Shown here piece after piece: positions 1 through 10,147 of a stretch of DNA of 46,101 nt. Positions within the stretch are counted from its first letter, which is position 1. Each line of letters begins with the position of its first letter. The notes below the pieces were generated by a model. The model was given only the letters and a program-made list of their open reading frames with translations. It did not search any database and was not told where the DNA came from. The position numbers and the translations under genes were made by a program. The stretch is from the NCBI GenBank assembly GCA_902622705.1, contig CACNQT010000006.1, forward strand, positions 1 to 46,101. Reading direction: 5' to 3'. The DNA comes from an uncultured Prochlorococcus sp. Lineage in GTDB: Bacteria; Cyanobacteriota; Cyanobacteriia; PCC-6307; Cyanobiaceae.

Positions 1-105
1 TATGTACCAAACAATGCGAGAGAAGCTCAAATAAGAGTTGCTCTCTCTAATTCTTTCGGTTTTGGTGGTCACAATGTTTGCCTTGCTTTCAGCAAAATGA
101 ATTGA
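1..105 (+). CDS. fabF: Beta-ketoacyl-ACP synthase II (FabF), C-terminal end only
   Basis: This is the last 34 codons of a gene that begins before the window and ends with TGA at 103-105. The translated tail contains NSFGFGGHN, the conserved C-terminal motif of KAS I/II condensing enzymes, whose glycine-rich loop lies by the active site. FabF elongates acyl-ACP with malonyl-ACP in fatty acid synthesis in the cytoplasm. The transketolase gene follows 43 bases downstream on the same strand, an order I associate with picocyanobacteria. Only the tail is visible, so the choice of FabF over other KAS enzymes rests on this motif and the gene order. Confidence 0.85.
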   Translation, partial: YVPNNAREAQIRVALSNSFGFGGHNVCLAFSKMN

Positions 106-148
106 AGACAACCAATTCTGTATTTCCAACCTAACTTATTTTAAAACA

Positions 149-2155
149 ATGGTCGCTGCATCTGTTTCAATAGAATCACTTTCTGTAAATAGTATAAGAA
201 TGCTTGCTGTAGATGCAGTAAATAAATCTAATAGTGGCCATCCTGGATTGCCAATGGGGTGTGCTCCTATGGGTTATGCATTATGGCAAAACATACTTAA
301 TCACAATCCTAATAACCCAAAATGGTTCAATAGAGACCGTTTTGTATTATCAGCTGGTCATGGCTGTATGCTGTTATATTCTTTGCTTCATTTGACAGGA
401 TATAAATCAGTTTCTATAGAGGATATTAAAGAATTTAGGCAATGGGGATCAAAAACTCCTGGACATCCAGAAACATTTGAAACTGAAGGTGTTGAAGTTA
501 CAGCTGGGCCTCTTGGAGCCGGAATTTCAAATGCAGTTGGTTTAGCAATAGCTGAAACTCACTTAGCCGCTAAATTTAATAAGCCTGATTGCAAAATCGT
601 TGATCACTATACTTACGTAATAATGGGTGACGGCTGTAATCAAGAAGGTATCGCATCAGAGGCCTGCTCATTAGCTGGTCACCTTAAGCTTGGAAAATTA
701 ATTGCATTGTATGATGATAATCAAATTACGATTGATGGGCGAACTGACGTTTCTTTTACCGAAGATGTTTTAAAAAGATACGAAGCTTATGGATGGCATG
801 TACAACATGTCGAAGATGGGAATCATGATGTTAAAGGAATAACTGAAGCTATCGAAAAAGCAAAATTAATTACAGACAAGCCTTCTATTATAAAAATTTC
901 TACAACCATAGGTTATGGTTCACCCAATAAATCAGATACTGCGGGAATTCATGGAGCAGCTGTTGGAGAAGAAGAAGCAGCATTAACTAGAAAGTTTCTA
1001 GATTGGGAATACCCTCCATTTGAAATACCCGATGAAGTATACGAGCATTTTAGAAAGTCAATCAACAAAGGCGAAAACTTAGAGAAAGAATGGGATTCTA
1101 AATTTGAAGAGTATCAAAAAAAATATCCCTCTGAAGGAGCCGAGTTAAATAGAATGTTAAAAGGCCAATTACCTGAGAATTGGGACTCAGATCTCCCCTC
1201 TTACACCCCTGACGATAATGGGTTAGCCACCAGAAAGCATTCACAAATATGTCTAGGCGCTCTAGGACCTAACTTACCTGAATTAATTGGTGGATCAGCA
1301 GATTTAACTCACTCTAACTACACAGATATCAAGGGAGAAACTGGATCATTCCAGCCTCATAGTCCTGAAAAAAGGTATTTACATTTTGGTGTACGAGAGC
1401 ATGCAATGGCAGCCATACTTAATGGTATTGCCTATCACAATAGTGGTCTCATCCCTTATGGTGGAACCTTCCTTGTTTTTGCTGATTATATGAGAGGTTC
1501 AATGAGGCTGTCTGCACTCAGCGAATTAGGAGTGATATATGTATTAACCCATGATTCAATTGGTGTAGGAGAAGATGGTCCAACACATCAACCTATTGAA
1601 ACTATCCCTTCTCTTCGCGCCATGCCTAACATGCTAGTTTTCAGACCAGGAGATGGTAATGAGACAAGTGGAGCTTATAAGCTTGCTATTCAGAATAGAA
1701 AAAGACCGTCTGCCCTTTGTTTAAGTAGACAGGGTATGCCAAATCAAGAAAATACTTCTATCGACAAAGTTGCTCTAGGAGGATATGTAGTTTCCGATTG
1801 CGAAGGAACACCAGATCTAATATTTATTGGTACTGGAAGCGAACTTAATCTTTGTATTGAAGCAAGTAAGGAGATTTCAAATTTAGGTAAAAAAACTAGA
1901 GTTGTCTCTATGCCTTGTGTAGAACTTTTCGAAGAACAAGAAGAATCTTACAAAGAAAGTGTTTTACCTAGTAGTGTGAAAAAGAGAGTTGTAGTAGAAG
2001 CTGCCCATTCATTTGGTTGGCATAAATATACTGGTTTTGATGGAATTTGTATTACTATGGATAGATTTGGTGCATCAGCACCAGGTGGTGAATGTATGAA
2101 AAATTTTGGATTTACAATCGAAAACGTAGTTAATAAAACTAAGGAAATTCTATAA
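149..2155 (+). CDS. tkt: Transketolase
   Basis: Thiamine-diphosphate enzyme that moves two-carbon ketol units between sugar phosphates. In a cyanobacterium it serves both the Calvin cycle (regeneration of ribulose bisphosphate) and the pentose phosphate pathway. The 668 residues match the family's usual length. SGHPG lies at residues 29-33 with the substrate-binding His31, and the TPP/Mg motif GDGCNQEG at about 160-167. The pyrimidine-binding region GVREHAM near residue 417 carries the Glu that activates the cofactor, and a C-terminal domain follows. The ATG at 149 gives the expected N-terminus. The gene lies 43 bases after fabF and converges on thiC with a 14-base gap. thiC makes the pyrimidine half of this enzyme's cofactor, though the two are on opposite strands. 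Confidence 0.97.
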   Translation: MVAASVSIESLSVNSIRMLAVDAVNKSNSGHPGLPMGCAPMGYALWQNILNHNPNNPKWFNRDRFVLSAGHGCMLLYSLLHLTGYKSVSIEDIKEFRQWGSKTPGHPETFETEGVEVTAGPLGAGISNAVGLAIAETHLAAKFNKPDCKIVDHYTYVIMGDGCNQEGIASEACSLAGHLKLGKLIALYDDNQITIDGRTDVSFTEDVLKRYEAYGWHVQHVEDGNHDVKGITEAIEKAKLITDKPSIIKISTTIGYGSPNKSDTAGIHGAAVGEEEAALTRKFLDWEYPPFEIPDEVYEHFRKSINKGENLEKEWDSKFEEYQKKYPSEGAELNRMLKGQLPENWDSDLPSYTPDDNGLATRKHSQICLGALGPNLPELIGGSADLTHSNYTDIKGETGSFQPHSPEKRYLHFGVREHAMAAILNGIAYHNSGLIPYGGTFLVFADYMRGSMRLSALSELGVIYVLTHDSIGVGEDGPTHQPIETIPSLRAMPNMLVFRPGDGNETSGAYKLAIQNRKRPSALCLSRQGMPNQENTSIDKVALGGYVVSDCEGTPDLIFIGTGSELNLCIEASKEISNLGKKTRVVSMPCVELFEEQEESYKESVLPSSVKKRVVVEAAHSFGWHKYTGFDGICITMDRFGASAPGGECMKNFGFTIENVVNKTKEIL

Positions 2156-2169
2156 ATATTAATTGATAA

Positions 2170-3540
2170 CTACACTGAAGTACTGCATCCTTCAAGTTTA
2201 TCTTTTAAGTCATCAAGAGACTCATCGGAAATCTTTGAGTTCATTGGGCAATGTTTAGGTCCACACATTGAACAAAATTCAGCCTTTTTGAAGATTTCTT
2301 CAGGTAAAGTTTCATCATGATATTGCTTAGCCCTTTCTGGATCTAATGAAAGTTCGAATTGTTTATTCCAATCAAAGTTATACCTTGCTTGACTGAGTTC
2401 GTCATCTCTATCACGAGCTCCAGCTCGATGTCTTGCAATATCAGCAGCATGAGCTGCAATCTTATAAGCAATTAATCCTTCCCTTACATCCTCTGCATTT
2501 GGTAGACCTAGATGTTCTTTAGGTGTTACATAACACAACATGGAAGTTCCATACCAACCCGCCATAGCTGCTCCAATAGCACTTGATATATGGTCATAAC
2601 CAGGAGATATATCTGTTACTAATGGACCTAGAACATAAAAGGGAGCTTCTGAACATTCTTCCATTTGCTTTCTTACATTAAACTCAATTTGATCGATAGG
2701 TACATGACCAGGACCCTCTACCATTACTTGAACATTATGTTTCCATGCTCTTCGAGTAAGCTCACCTAAAGTCTTCAATTCAGCTAGCTGAGCATCATCA
2801 GAGGCGTCATGCAAACATCCAGGCCTGAGTGAATCTCCTAGAGAAAAGGTACAATCATATTTCTTAAAAATCTCACAAATATCGTCAAACCTTGTATAAA
2901 GGGGATTTTGCTTGAAATGATGTAACATCCATTGAGCTAAAATCCCTCCCCCTCTACTTACGATGCCAGTGATTCTTCCTTTTATTTTTGGCAAATGCTC
3001 TATTAATAATCCGGCATGAATAGTTTGATAATCGACACCCTGCTGGCAATGTTTTTCTATTATGTGAAGAAAATCATCTTCAGTTAGTTTGTCTATTGAG
3101 CCATGGACACTTTCTAAAGCTTGATAAACAGGAACTGTTCCTATAGGAACAGGAGATTCATGAATAATTGCTTGCCGAACTTCATCTAAATTTACTCCGC
3201 CTGTAGAAAGATCCATAACCGTATCAGCTCCATATTTAACTGCTAGCTTTAGCTTCTCTACTTCCTCATTAATATCACTTGCATTTGGAGAAGCCCCAAT
3301 ATTTGCATTAACTTTGCATCTAGAGGCAATACCTATAGACATTGGCTCAAGATTCAAATGGTTAATATTTGCTGGAATGATTAATCTTCCTCTTGCCACT
3401 TCTTCCATTATTAAAGAAGCAGGTAGATTTTCTTTTTTAGCAACAAAATCCATTTCTTCAGTAATATAACCATTCCTCGCAAAATTCATCTGAGTTACAT
3501 TTTTTTTTCCAAGGCGGGGTTTAATCCAGGAACTTCTCAT
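2170..3540 (-). CDS. thiC: Phosphomethylpyrimidine synthase (ThiC)
   Basis: Radical-SAM enzyme that rearranges aminoimidazole ribotide into hydroxymethylpyrimidine phosphate, the pyrimidine precursor of thiamine. The C-terminal CX2CX4C iron-sulfur motif is present as Cys423, Cys426 and Cys431 ([12 protein letters not shown]). The core also carries the motifs RGGG and [10 protein letters not shown]. At 456 residues it is the short form usual in cyanobacteria and lacks the long N-terminal domain of the E. coli protein. The start MRSSWIKPR followed by NVTQM aligns with other short ThiC proteins, so the ATG at 3540 is well supported. A TPP riboswitch lies immediately upstream, so expression is expected to fall when thiamine diphosphate is plentiful. 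Confidence 0.97.
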   Translation of the reverse strand: MRSSWIKPRLGKKNVTQMNFARNGYITEEMDFVAKKENLPASLIMEEVARGRLIIPANINHLNLEPMSIGIASRCKVNANIGASPNASDINEEVEKLKLAVKYGADTVMDLSTGGVNLDEVRQAIIHESPVPIGTVPVYQALESVHGSIDKLTEDDFLHIIEKHCQQGVDYQTIHAGLLIEHLPKIKGRITGIVSRGGGILAQWMLHHFKQNPLYTRFDDICEIFKKYDCTFSLGDSLRPGCLHDASDDAQLAELKTLGELTRRAWKHNVQVMVEGPGHVPIDQIEFNVRKQMEECSEAPFYVLGPLVTDISPGYDHISSAIGAAMAGWYGTSMLCYVTPKEHLGLPNAEDVREGLIAYKIAAHAADIARHRAGARDRDDELSQARYNFDWNKQFELSLDPERAKQYHDETLPEEIFKKAEFCSMCGPKHCPMNSKISDESLDDLKDKLEGCSTSV

Positions 3541-3574
3541 AATTTATAAATTTTTAAAAGTATTATTACTAAAG

Positions 3575-3668
3575 TTTGATCAAGTTTCCACTTCCCTGGG
3601 TCATGATAAATGAATCAGGTTCAAAGGGTATGATCTCAGCTAAGTTAAATTTCTTAGCACCCCTAGTA
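3575..3668 (-). promoter_or_regulatory. TPP riboswitch (THI-box) upstream of thiC
   Basis: Read on the minus strand, the thiC leader contains the hallmark blocks of the thiamine-pyrophosphate aptamer in the right order. They are GGGGTGCT (3656-3663), then GCTGAGAT, then ACCCTTTGAACCTGAT, and finally GACCCAGGGAAGTGG. These correspond to the pyrimidine-sensing CUGAGA element and the conserved GAACCUGAU core. The aptamer ends roughly 35-45 bases before the thiC ATG. I see no strong hairpin with a U-run after it, so control by masking the ribosome entry site seems more likely than transcription termination. The boundaries are approximate because the outer P1 stem was placed by eye. Confidence 0.92.
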
Positions 3669-3734
3669 TTAATCTTATTAATAGCTCTTTTATAAAGAAT
3701 AGTCATCATTTCTTGCAAAAAATAAATAAAAATT

Positions 3735-3950
3735 TTATTTAACTTTTTGATAAGACTTTATCTTTTTTAAAATATTTTTCCTATCAAATCTTCTTCTTAA
3801 ATCTTTCTCCAAAATAATTGAAATCCCCATTAAGCCGAAAGGTAAATAAAAAATTTTCCTTGTATTGTCTCTTAATATCATGCCAAAAGTTGAGGTGAGG
3901 ATCATAAAAGGAGCCACAAAAGATAAAATAAATTTTTTACTAATTTTCAT
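3735..3950 (-). CDS. Small hypothetical membrane-associated protein
   Basis: A 71-residue protein I do not recognise. Its first ~50 residues form two hydrophobic stretches (about 8-24 and 33-47) separated by the polar patch RDNTRK. A strongly basic tail with RRRFDRKN and KKIKSYQK follows, which suggests a small inner-membrane protein with a cytoplasmic basic end. Its ATG overlaps the stop of the upstream M20 amidohydrolase in the form ATGA, so the two are probably translationally coupled and belong to the same transcript. That arrangement is the main reason to believe the gene is real. No function can be assigned. Confidence 0.6.
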   Translation of the reverse strand: MKISKKFILSFVAPFMILTSTFGMILRDNTRKIFYLPFGLMGISIILEKDLRRRFDRKNILKKIKSYQKVK

Positions 3951-5131
3951 TTATCAACTGTCTTAGTCATTTCATTATTTAATTCTACTATGGATTGTGT
4001 TATTACTTTAATTCCAACAGCAATAGCTCCTTCATCTGGATCGAATTTTGAACTATGCAGTGGAGCACATCCTTTTGAACTAGAAACTCCAAGCCTAAAC
4101 ATAGCTCCAGGGATATCATTCAAGAACTCAGCGAAGTCTTCAGCACCTAACGATGGTTTTTGTAGTTCGATAACATTTTCTTGACCCAAAACCTTAATTC
4201 CCGAATCTCTAAGAACTCTATTAACTTCAGAATTATTATTAACTGGTGGAGTAATTTCTCTAAAAATTACTTTTGCATCAGCTCCGCAACTTTTAGCTAT
4301 AGAAGAGATATTTTGATTAAGCCAATTACCGATATTCTTAAATAATTTAAGATTAGTACATCTAACAGTACCAACTAAATTAACCTTCTCTGCAAGAACA
4401 TTGAATGCATTACCACCATTTATTTTGCCAAAAGTTATAACTACAGGATCTAAAGGATCTAACTGCCGTGTTATTAATTCCTGAATTCCGGAGATCACTT
4501 TAGAAGCTGTCCAAATAGCATCAACTCCTTCATAAGGTCGAGCACCATGACCCGATTTTCCTTTAATCTCTACCTTAAGTTCTCCAGCAGCTGCAGTTAA
4601 ACTTCCCTCCTTAATTCCAATAGTCCCTACAGCTAAATCTGGGTAGACATGAACTCCCAAAATATTGGTTAAACCATCAGTTGCACCATCCTTAATCATC
4701 CATCTAGCTCCGCTCGCAATTTCTTCAGCGGGCTGAAAAATTAATCTAGTCCCAAAATTAAGTTTTAAATCCTTAACAATTTTCGCTACACCCAATCCAA
4801 TCGATATGTGCAAATCGTGACCACAAGCATGCATAACACCATCAACTTTTGAAGAAAAACTTAATTTAGTTTCCTCCAATATCGGTAAAGCATCCATATC
4901 CACTCTTAAGCCTATAATGCCTTTATCTAATGGCCCAAAATCAGCTATAACTCCAGTCCTGCCAATAGATTCTGTTACATTCCAACCAATATTTTTTAAA
5001 TAACCACTTATCAAAATCGCCGTTTGATTTTCAAGTCCGCTTAATTCAGGATGTGCATGGATATGTCTTCTTAAATTAATTAACTCATCATCAAAAGATT
5101 CAATTTTTTTAAATAACTGATCTTTATTCAT
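3947..5131 (-). CDS. M20-family metallo-amidohydrolase (N-acyl amino acid / hippurate hydrolase type)
   Basis: A zinc-type hydrolase of the M20D group, which removes acyl or similar groups from amino acids. The exact substrate cannot be read from sequence. Metal-binding and catalytic signatures are present: the RVDMDALP region at about 76-83, HACGHDLH at 101-108 (Cys103 and His105 as expected ligands), QPAEE near 134-138, and LGAEDFAEF near the C-terminus. The 394 residues match the usual length. The central dimerisation domain contains GHGARPYEGVDA. The gene starts 3 bases after the TPR protein gene ends, and its stop overlaps the start of a 71-residue membrane protein, so it sits inside the ruvB operon. 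Confidence 0.9.
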   Translation of the reverse strand: MNKDQLFKKIESFDDELINLRRHIHAHPELSGLENQTAILISGYLKNIGWNVTESIGRTGVIADFGPLDKGIIGLRVDMDALPILEETKLSFSSKVDGVMHACGHDLHISIGLGVAKIVKDLKLNFGTRLIFQPAEEIASGARWMIKDGATDGLTNILGVHVYPDLAVGTIGIKEGSLTAAAGELKVEIKGKSGHGARPYEGVDAIWTASKVISGIQELITRQLDPLDPVVITFGKINGGNAFNVLAEKVNLVGTVRCTNLKLFKNIGNWLNQNISSIAKSCGADAKVIFREITPPVNNNSEVNRVLRDSGIKVLGQENVIELQKPSLGAEDFAEFLNDIPGAMFRLGVSSSKGCAPLHSSKFDPDEGAIAVGIKVITQSIVELNNEMTKTVDK

Positions 5132-5134
5132 TAC

Positions 5135-5923
5135 TTATTTTAAATCGATAAAGTTCATTAAATCTTTAATTGGTCTTGGAGGCCATCTTCTTATTTTTGT
5201 TAACCATTCTTCATTACTATACCTAGGATCTAATTCAGTTACTGCTATCCAATTACTTTCTGCTTTACCAGATTCCCCCTTGGACCAGTGCAACGCAGTT
5301 AAAGCTGCCCGAGCATCTGCAAAAGTGGGATAACGTCTAATTAATTTTTTCAATTCTTTTTCACAGGCATCAATATTGCCTAACTGGAAATCTGCTAAAG
5401 CCATACTTGACCTTGCCATAGCAAATCCAGGGTTATATAAAGCAGCTTTTGAAAATAAATCTCTCGCTTTTAGCCATTGTGATGTGGAACCTTCAACATT
5501 AGCCAAATTATATAAGGCAGAAAAATTCTTGCTATCTTGCGAAATAACAAACATATAATCTCTTTTCGCTTGAGACCATTCACCCAATGCTTCCTCAGCT
5601 ATGCCTCTGTTAATGTAAGGATCAATTTCACTGGGATTTAAACTTATTGCCTTATTTTGGTCATTTATTGATCCCTCTACATCTCCTATAACAAGTCTTA
5701 CATTTCCTCTATTGCTTAAACCTGCAGCATCATCAGGATAAGAATCTAGATATCGATTCCATTCTTGTAAAGCAAGATTAAATTTTCCCTCTGAACTTAA
5801 ATCTAATGCATTTTTAAACAAATCTTCTCTCAAAACTAATGAATAGCATGGTGCAACATAAAAGATATTTGCACAAACAAAAATTATTAAAAAACAAACC
5901 TTAACTGTCTTAAAAGTTATCAT
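5135..5923 (-). CDS. Exported TPR-repeat protein
   Basis: A 262-residue protein with an N-terminal hydrophobic signal-like segment (about residues 5-28, ending near APCYS) followed by tandem tetratricopeptide repeats. Repeat-like helices are visible around [42 protein letters not shown] and [20 protein letters not shown] domains act as protein-interaction scaffolds. The leader suggests a periplasmic or thylakoid-lumen location, possibly in photosystem or envelope assembly, but that is inference. The start at 5923 lies 14 bases inside the end of ruvB, and the M20 gene follows 3 bases after its stop. Co-transcription with ruvB is therefore likely, although no functional link is obvious. Confidence 0.82.
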   Translation of the reverse strand: MITFKTVKVCFLIIFVCANIFYVAPCYSLVLREDLFKNALDLSSEGKFNLALQEWNRYLDSYPDDAAGLSNRGNVRLVIGDVEGSINDQNKAISLNPSEIDPYINRGIAEEALGEWSQAKRDYMFVISQDSKNFSALYNLANVEGSTSQWLKARDLFSKAALYNPGFAMARSSMALADFQLGNIDACEKELKKLIRRYPTFADARAALTALHWSKGESGKAESNWIAVTELDPRYSNEEWLTKIRRWPPRPIKDLMNFIDLK

Positions 5924-6965
5924 TTTCTGAATCGATGTACTTCCTTCCTAAGCCAGTAAGGAGTCTTCCTCGAGGAGTTCTCACAATGAAACCAATTTGG
6001 ATTAGATACGGCTCAACTACAAATTCTAACATTGAAGAATCATCACCTAAACCGGCTGCGATTGCATCAAGGCCGGTTGGATTATTATATTGGTTTAAAA
6101 AAGATAAATATTGTCTATCTAAAGAATCCAATCCTTTTTCGTCTATTTGGTAAGATTTTAAAGCTTTTTTTATTGAATTCAAAGAGATAAGATTAGTTTT
6201 TTTAACAACTTGAGCATAATCTCTAACTCTTCTTAATAATCTCAAAGCAATTCTTGGAGTCCCTCGAGATATCTTTGCTAAATAATAAGATGCTTCATCT
6301 TCTAAATTAAGGTTTATTAGTTGAGAAAAATTAACAATTATTTGTTTTAATTCATCATATGTATAAAATTCAATTTTTTGAGATAAACCAAATCTATCTC
6401 TTAACGGGGCGCTTATTGAGGCTAATTTAGTTGTCGCACCAATCAGAGTAAACCTAGGAAGATTAATTGTTCTGCAACGTGCTCCTCTATTAGCTCCCAT
6501 AGTTAAATCTAATCTAAAATCCTCCATTGCAGAATATAACAATTCTTCAGTTAAACTATTCAACCGATGTATCTCATCAATAAATAAAACTTCACCTTCT
6601 TTTAATCCAAGCAATAACCCTACAATATCTCTAGGTCTTTCAATTGCGGGTGCAGTTGCTATCCTACACTTTGTTTTCATTTCATTAGCTATCAAAAAAG
6701 CGAGGGTAGTCTTGCCTAGTCCAGGTTGTCCATATAAAAGAGTATGCTCCAAAGGTTCTTTTCTATAAATTGAAGCATCTATAGCTATTCTTAATGAAGA
6801 CTTAAGTTTTTCTTGGCCAATAAATTCTTGAAAGGTAACTGGCCTAGCTAAGTTCATATTATTATTTCTTTTTTCTTCTGGAATAATTTTTGAATCAACT
6901 AGCCTCAGCTCTTTTTTACGAAGAGAAAAGTCATTATCACCAATATTGGAAGAAATTATTGCCAT
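5910..6965 (-). CDS. ruvB: Holliday junction branch-migration ATPase RuvB
   Basis: AAA+ motor that, with RuvA, drives branch migration of Holliday junctions in recombination and repair. Walker A is GQPGLGKT at residues 79-86 and Walker B is FIDEIHRL near 126-133. The sensor 1 region [19 protein letters not shown] and the C-terminal winged-helix end RTPRGRLLT are also present. The 351 residues include an N-terminal extension of about 35 residues before the first conserved block ([13 protein letters not shown]). An internal Met37 could serve as start, but extensions of this type are common in cyanobacteria. It heads a tight minus-strand group and diverges from smpB with a 50-base gap. Confidence 0.96.
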   Translation of the reverse strand: MAIISSNIGDNDFSLRKKELRLVDSKIIPEEKRNNNMNLARPVTFQEFIGQEKLKSSLRIAIDASIYRKEPLEHTLLYGQPGLGKTTLAFLIANEMKTKCRIATAPAIERPRDIVGLLLGLKEGEVLFIDEIHRLNSLTEELLYSAMEDFRLDLTMGANRGARCRTINLPRFTLIGATTKLASISAPLRDRFGLSQKIEFYTYDELKQIIVNFSQLINLNLEDEASYYLAKISRGTPRIALRLLRRVRDYAQVVKKTNLISLNSIKKALKSYQIDEKGLDSLDRQYLSFLNQYNNPTGLDAIAAGLGDDSSMLEFVVEPYLIQIGFIVRTPRGRLLTGLGRKYIDSENDNF

Positions 6966-7015
6966 AATGAAAGGTTAATTGCAATTGTTCTGAGTAGAAA
7001 GATTTTTTAACTAAA

Positions 7016-7510
7016 ATGGCAAGAAATTCAAACAAAGTTAAAAAAAATACTAAAAAAGAAAGTAACTTTAAACGTCTAGCAGAAAATAGATATGCAAAAT
7101 TTCAATATGCAATATCTGAAACAATCGAAGCTGGAATTGAACTTTTAGGTACTGAAGTAAAGTCTATTAGAAATGGAAAAGCAAATTTAAGAGATGGGTA
7201 TTGTTCGTTCAGAGATGGTGAGGTTTTTTTATTAAATGTTCACATTTCACCACACAAAAACGTGGGATCTTTTTTTAATCATGATCCATTAAGAAATAGA
7301 AAGTTACTTTTACATAAAAAAGAAATAATAAAACTGAAATCAAATACAGAAAAAAAGGGAATGACTATCGTTCCATTATCTCTTTATTTAAAGGGATCAT
7401 GGATAAAAATAACTATTGGAGTCGGTAAAGGAAAAAAAATACATGACAAACGCCAAGATGAAAAACAAAAAAGTATAAAAAAAGAAATTAACTCTGCACT
7501 AAAAAGATAA
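7016..7510 (+). CDS. smpB: SsrA-binding protein SmpB
   Basis: Partner of tmRNA in trans-translation, which rescues stalled ribosomes and tags the unfinished protein for degradation. Family signatures are [39 protein letters not shown] and HISPHKN, followed by the basic C-terminal tail ([20 protein letters not shown]) that enters the decoding centre. At 164 residues it is close to normal length, with a short lysine-rich N-terminal extension. The tmRNA gene itself (ssrA) is not in this window. The gene is monocistronic in appearance: ruvB diverges upstream and a small minus-strand gene converges from downstream. Confidence 0.95.
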   Translation: MARNSNKVKKNTKKESNFKRLAENRYAKFQYAISETIEAGIELLGTEVKSIRNGKANLRDGYCSFRDGEVFLLNVHISPHKNVGSFFNHDPLRNRKLLLHKKEIIKLKSNTEKKGMTIVPLSLYLKGSWIKITIGVGKGKKIHDKRQDEKQKSIKKEINSALKR

Positions 7511-7534
7511 AAAAATTATTCGGTCTAATTGAGA

Positions 7535-7783
7535 TTATGAATTTAAACTTACTGAACTTGGAGGAGGAGAAGGATCTGGATCTGCAATTAACATATGCTG
7601 TAAGACAGTTTCAGGTCTCTCACTATCCCTCCAGCGAATTTTATATGCAGGCATTTTTGTACCTCTGCTTGTAGTTTGCTCCACTGGTTCAATAACCCAT
7701 CCTCTTCTTGATCGGCCTTGAGGATTTCTTTTCACTACTGCATCCGCGTGTTTGAAACGGAAACCAACACGTTCACCACTCAT
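7535..7783 (-). CDS. Small basic conserved-type hypothetical protein
   Basis: An 82-residue, arginine-rich protein I cannot name. Its central part, from about VGFRF through RRGWVIEPV, YKIRWRD and TVLQHML, alternates hydrophobic and charged residues like a small beta-barrel of SH3/Tudor type. That fold is inferred, not proven. The C-terminus DPDPSPPPSSVSLNS is proline/serine-rich and probably disordered. The gene begins 20 bases after the lysS stop on the same strand, so it is probably the last gene of the response regulator-lysS transcript. The non-random composition (few lysines, many arginines, in an AT-rich genome) argues that the frame is under selection. Confidence 0.7.
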   Translation of the reverse strand: MSGERVGFRFKHADAVVKRNPQGRSRRGWVIEPVEQTTSRGTKMPAYKIRWRDSERPETVLQHMLIADPDPSPPPSSVSLNS

Positions 7784-7803
7784 TTAAAAAATTTCGTATT
7801 GGA

Positions 7804-9351
7804 TTAATTTTTATATTTTACTTCATTCAAGGGTGATTTTTCATTTTTACTAGAAGTTATTTCTGGTTTTAACAATGGGAAAGGGATTACATCTCTAATT
7901 GATGAACTATTAGTTATCAACATAATGAGTCTATCAATACCTATCCCTAATCCTCCAGTAGGGGGCATGCCAATCTCTAAAGCATTCAAAAAATCTTCAT
8001 CTATACAATGAGCCTCTAAATCTCCTTCATCTTTAAGAGACTGCTGTAATTGCATTCTTTCTCTTTGATCTACTGGATCTATCAACTCGCTAAAAGCATT
8101 TGCTAGCTCTCGTCCCACAATGAACAATTCGAATCTCTGAACCATTTCTTTATTATCAAGATGTGGCCTAGCTAAAGGAGAAATTTCTACAGGATAATCG
8201 ATAACAAAAGTAGGTTCTGTAAGTTCTGATTCTACTTTTTGCTCGAAAACCTCATTTAAAAGTCTTCCAATAGTATTAACTTTATAAGAAAATTCAACAT
8301 TTATACTTTTAACAGCTTTTTTTGCTGCCTGAAAGTCTCCACTAAAAGATTCAAAATCAATCCCTGTATATTTTTTGACTATATCTATCATAGATATTCT
8401 TAACCATGGCTTAGAAAAATCAATTTCCTTATTTTGATAATTTATAACTAAAGAGCCACAGGTATCAGCTACGATATCTTTAATTAGTTCTTCTGTTAAA
8501 TCCATCATATCTACATAATTAGAGAAAGCTTGATAAATTTCAACTGAGGTGAATTCAGGATTATGCTTTGTACTTACTCCCTCATTACGGAAGATTCTAC
8601 CCAATTCATAAACTTTCTCAAATCCTCCAACAACCATTCTTTTTAAATGTAATTCTGTAGCTATTCTTAGATACAGCGGAATATCTAATGTGTTGTGATG
8701 AGTAATAAATGGTCTTGCTTCAGCACCACCTGCTTCAGATTGCAGAATTGGAGTCTCTATTTCTAAAAAATTTCTATCATCTAGCCATTTTCTTATAAAA
8801 CTTATACATTTTGCTCTTGTTTTAAATACATTTTTAGAGTGAGGGTTCACTATTAAATCTAGATAACGTTGTCTATATCTTTTTTCAATATCAGTCAATC
8901 CATGCCATTTATCAGGTAAAGGTTGTAGTGATTTAGATAACATTTCCCATTTTTCTACTTTAATTGAAAGTTCACCTTTGTTAGTTTTTTTAATTGTTCC
9001 ATAGACACCTATCCAATCTCCAATATCTACTATTTCCTTTATGTCTTCAAAAGAAAGTAATTTTTGATTTTCTGCATTGGAATTGATAATTTTTTTTTCT
9101 AAATAAAGCTGAATCTGACCTTCTTCATCATTTATTGTGAAAAAAGCAATTTTACCCATTACCCTTTTTGCCATCACTCGACCGGCAATAGAGACACTAA
9201 AATCGTCCTCTTGACCATTTTCTAAATAATTAAATTTATAAATAAGAAACTTTATGGGATGGGAAACTTCAAAACTCTCTGCGTAAGAAGGGAATCCTTT
9301 CCTGACCAATGCATTTGCTTTTTGTAAGCGTGCTTCTCTTATATCAGACAA
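7804..9351 (-). CDS. lysS: Lysyl-tRNA synthetase, class II
   Basis: Charges tRNA-Lys with lysine. The N-terminal OB-fold anticodon-binding domain (about residues 55-160, with VAGRVMAKR-type motif [14 protein letters not shown]) is followed by the class II catalytic core. Motif 2 is [14 protein letters not shown] and motif 3 is [13 protein letters not shown]. The [11 protein letters not shown] segment is typical of bacterial LysRS. The 515 residues are normal. It lies 49 bases downstream of a response-regulator gene and 20 bases upstream of a small hypothetical gene, all on the minus strand. The ATG at 9351 gives [15 protein letters not shown], consistent with the family. Confidence 0.97.
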   Translation of the reverse strand: MSDIREARLQKANALVRKGFPSYAESFEVSHPIKFLIYKFNYLENGQEDDFSVSIAGRVMAKRVMGKIAFFTINDEEGQIQLYLEKKIINSNAENQKLLSFEDIKEIVDIGDWIGVYGTIKKTNKGELSIKVEKWEMLSKSLQPLPDKWHGLTDIEKRYRQRYLDLIVNPHSKNVFKTRAKCISFIRKWLDDRNFLEIETPILQSEAGGAEARPFITHHNTLDIPLYLRIATELHLKRMVVGGFEKVYELGRIFRNEGVSTKHNPEFTSVEIYQAFSNYVDMMDLTEELIKDIVADTCGSLVINYQNKEIDFSKPWLRISMIDIVKKYTGIDFESFSGDFQAAKKAVKSINVEFSYKVNTIGRLLNEVFEQKVESELTEPTFVIDYPVEISPLARPHLDNKEMVQRFELFIVGRELANAFSELIDPVDQRERMQLQQSLKDEGDLEAHCIDEDFLNALEIGMPPTGGLGIGIDRLIMLITNSSSIRDVIPFPLLKPEITSSKNEKSPLNEVKYKN

Positions 9352-9400
9352 AATTTATTTAATATGTTTGTTTTATTTAATAAAAGTATCAGACTGAGGC

Positions 9401-10147
9401 TCAACTTGCCAAAGATGTTGCTGTTTCGCCAACTCTCTGAGATGCATAACCGATCCCACGAACAGTTAATATTAATTCTGGATTTCTGGGGTCTGGTTCC
9501 AACTTGCCTCTCAGCCTAGCTACATATACATCCACTACTCTTAAATCAGCAGCTCTCCTTGGAGGATAACCCCATAACTGTTCCAAAATTTCAGCACGAG
9601 GAACAACTTTACCAGGCTCGTCAAACAACAGTTCTAAGAGACTAAATTCTGTATAAGTTAGACTAATTCTTTCCCCTGCTCTAGAAACCTGTCTTCTATT
9701 AGTATCAACAACTAAACTTCCAAATTTCATAACTCCTTTACCAGTGGGAACTTCTTTCGTTTCGGTAACAGATACAGCAGGTCCCATTCTTCTCAAAATA
9801 GTAGCTATCCTAGCTTCTAACTCTTTTGGGCTAAATGGTTTTGATAAGTAATCATCAGCTCCTAAATCCAAACCTGCAACCCTCTCTGAAATCGCTTCTA
9901 GTGCAGTTAAAAATATTATTGGAACTACTGATTCAGCCCTAATTCTTCTGCAAACTGCAAATCCGTCCATCTTTGGAAGCATTACATCAAGAACTATTAA
10001 GTCAGGTGAATCTCTGTGGAAAGATTCAAGAGCTTCTTCACCGTTAGTGGCAGAAAAAACTTGATATCCTGCAAGTTGAAGTCTTGTAACTAATACTTTC
10101 AAAACTGCTGGTTCATCATCAACAACTAAAATTCTTGCTTTTGACAT
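9401..10147 (-). CDS. OmpR/PhoB-type two-component response regulator, RpaB-like
   Basis: Receiver plus winged-helix DNA-binding protein of 248 residues. The receiver has the acidic pair Asp10-Asp11, phosphoacceptor Asp54 (LIVLDVMLP), the conserved Thr in FLTAL and the Lys of LSKPF. The C-terminal domain carries the recognition region RVVDVYVARLRGKLEPDP and the wing LTVRGIGY. Segments such as KPFSPKELEARI and DTNRRQV match cyanobacterial RpaB (Ycf27). The receiver's first helix (PAVLKVLVTRLQLAGYQV) differs from the highly conserved RpaB sequence I remember, so this may be a picocyanobacterial paralogue. I therefore give no symbol. No histidine kinase is adjacent, so the partner must be encoded elsewhere. 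The gene lies between mreD (165 bases upstream) and lysS. Confidence 0.9.
   Translation of the reverse strand: MSKARILVVDDEPAVLKVLVTRLQLAGYQVFSATNGEEALESFHRDSPDLIVLDVMLPKMDGFAVCRRIRAESVVPIIFLTALEAISERVAGLDLGADDYLSKPFSPKELEARIATILRRMGPAVSVTETKEVPTGKGVMKFGSLVVDTNRRQVSRAGERISLTYTEFSLLELLFDEPGKVVPRAEILEQLWGYPPRRAADLRVVDVYVARLRGKLEPDPRNPELILTVRGIGYASQRVGETATSLAS

Noticed and set aside
3725-3741. AT-only palindrome AAATAAAAATTTTATTT at the end of the 71-residue gene
   Set aside because: A stem without any G-C pair in this AT-rich DNA is expected often by chance and makes a poor terminator.
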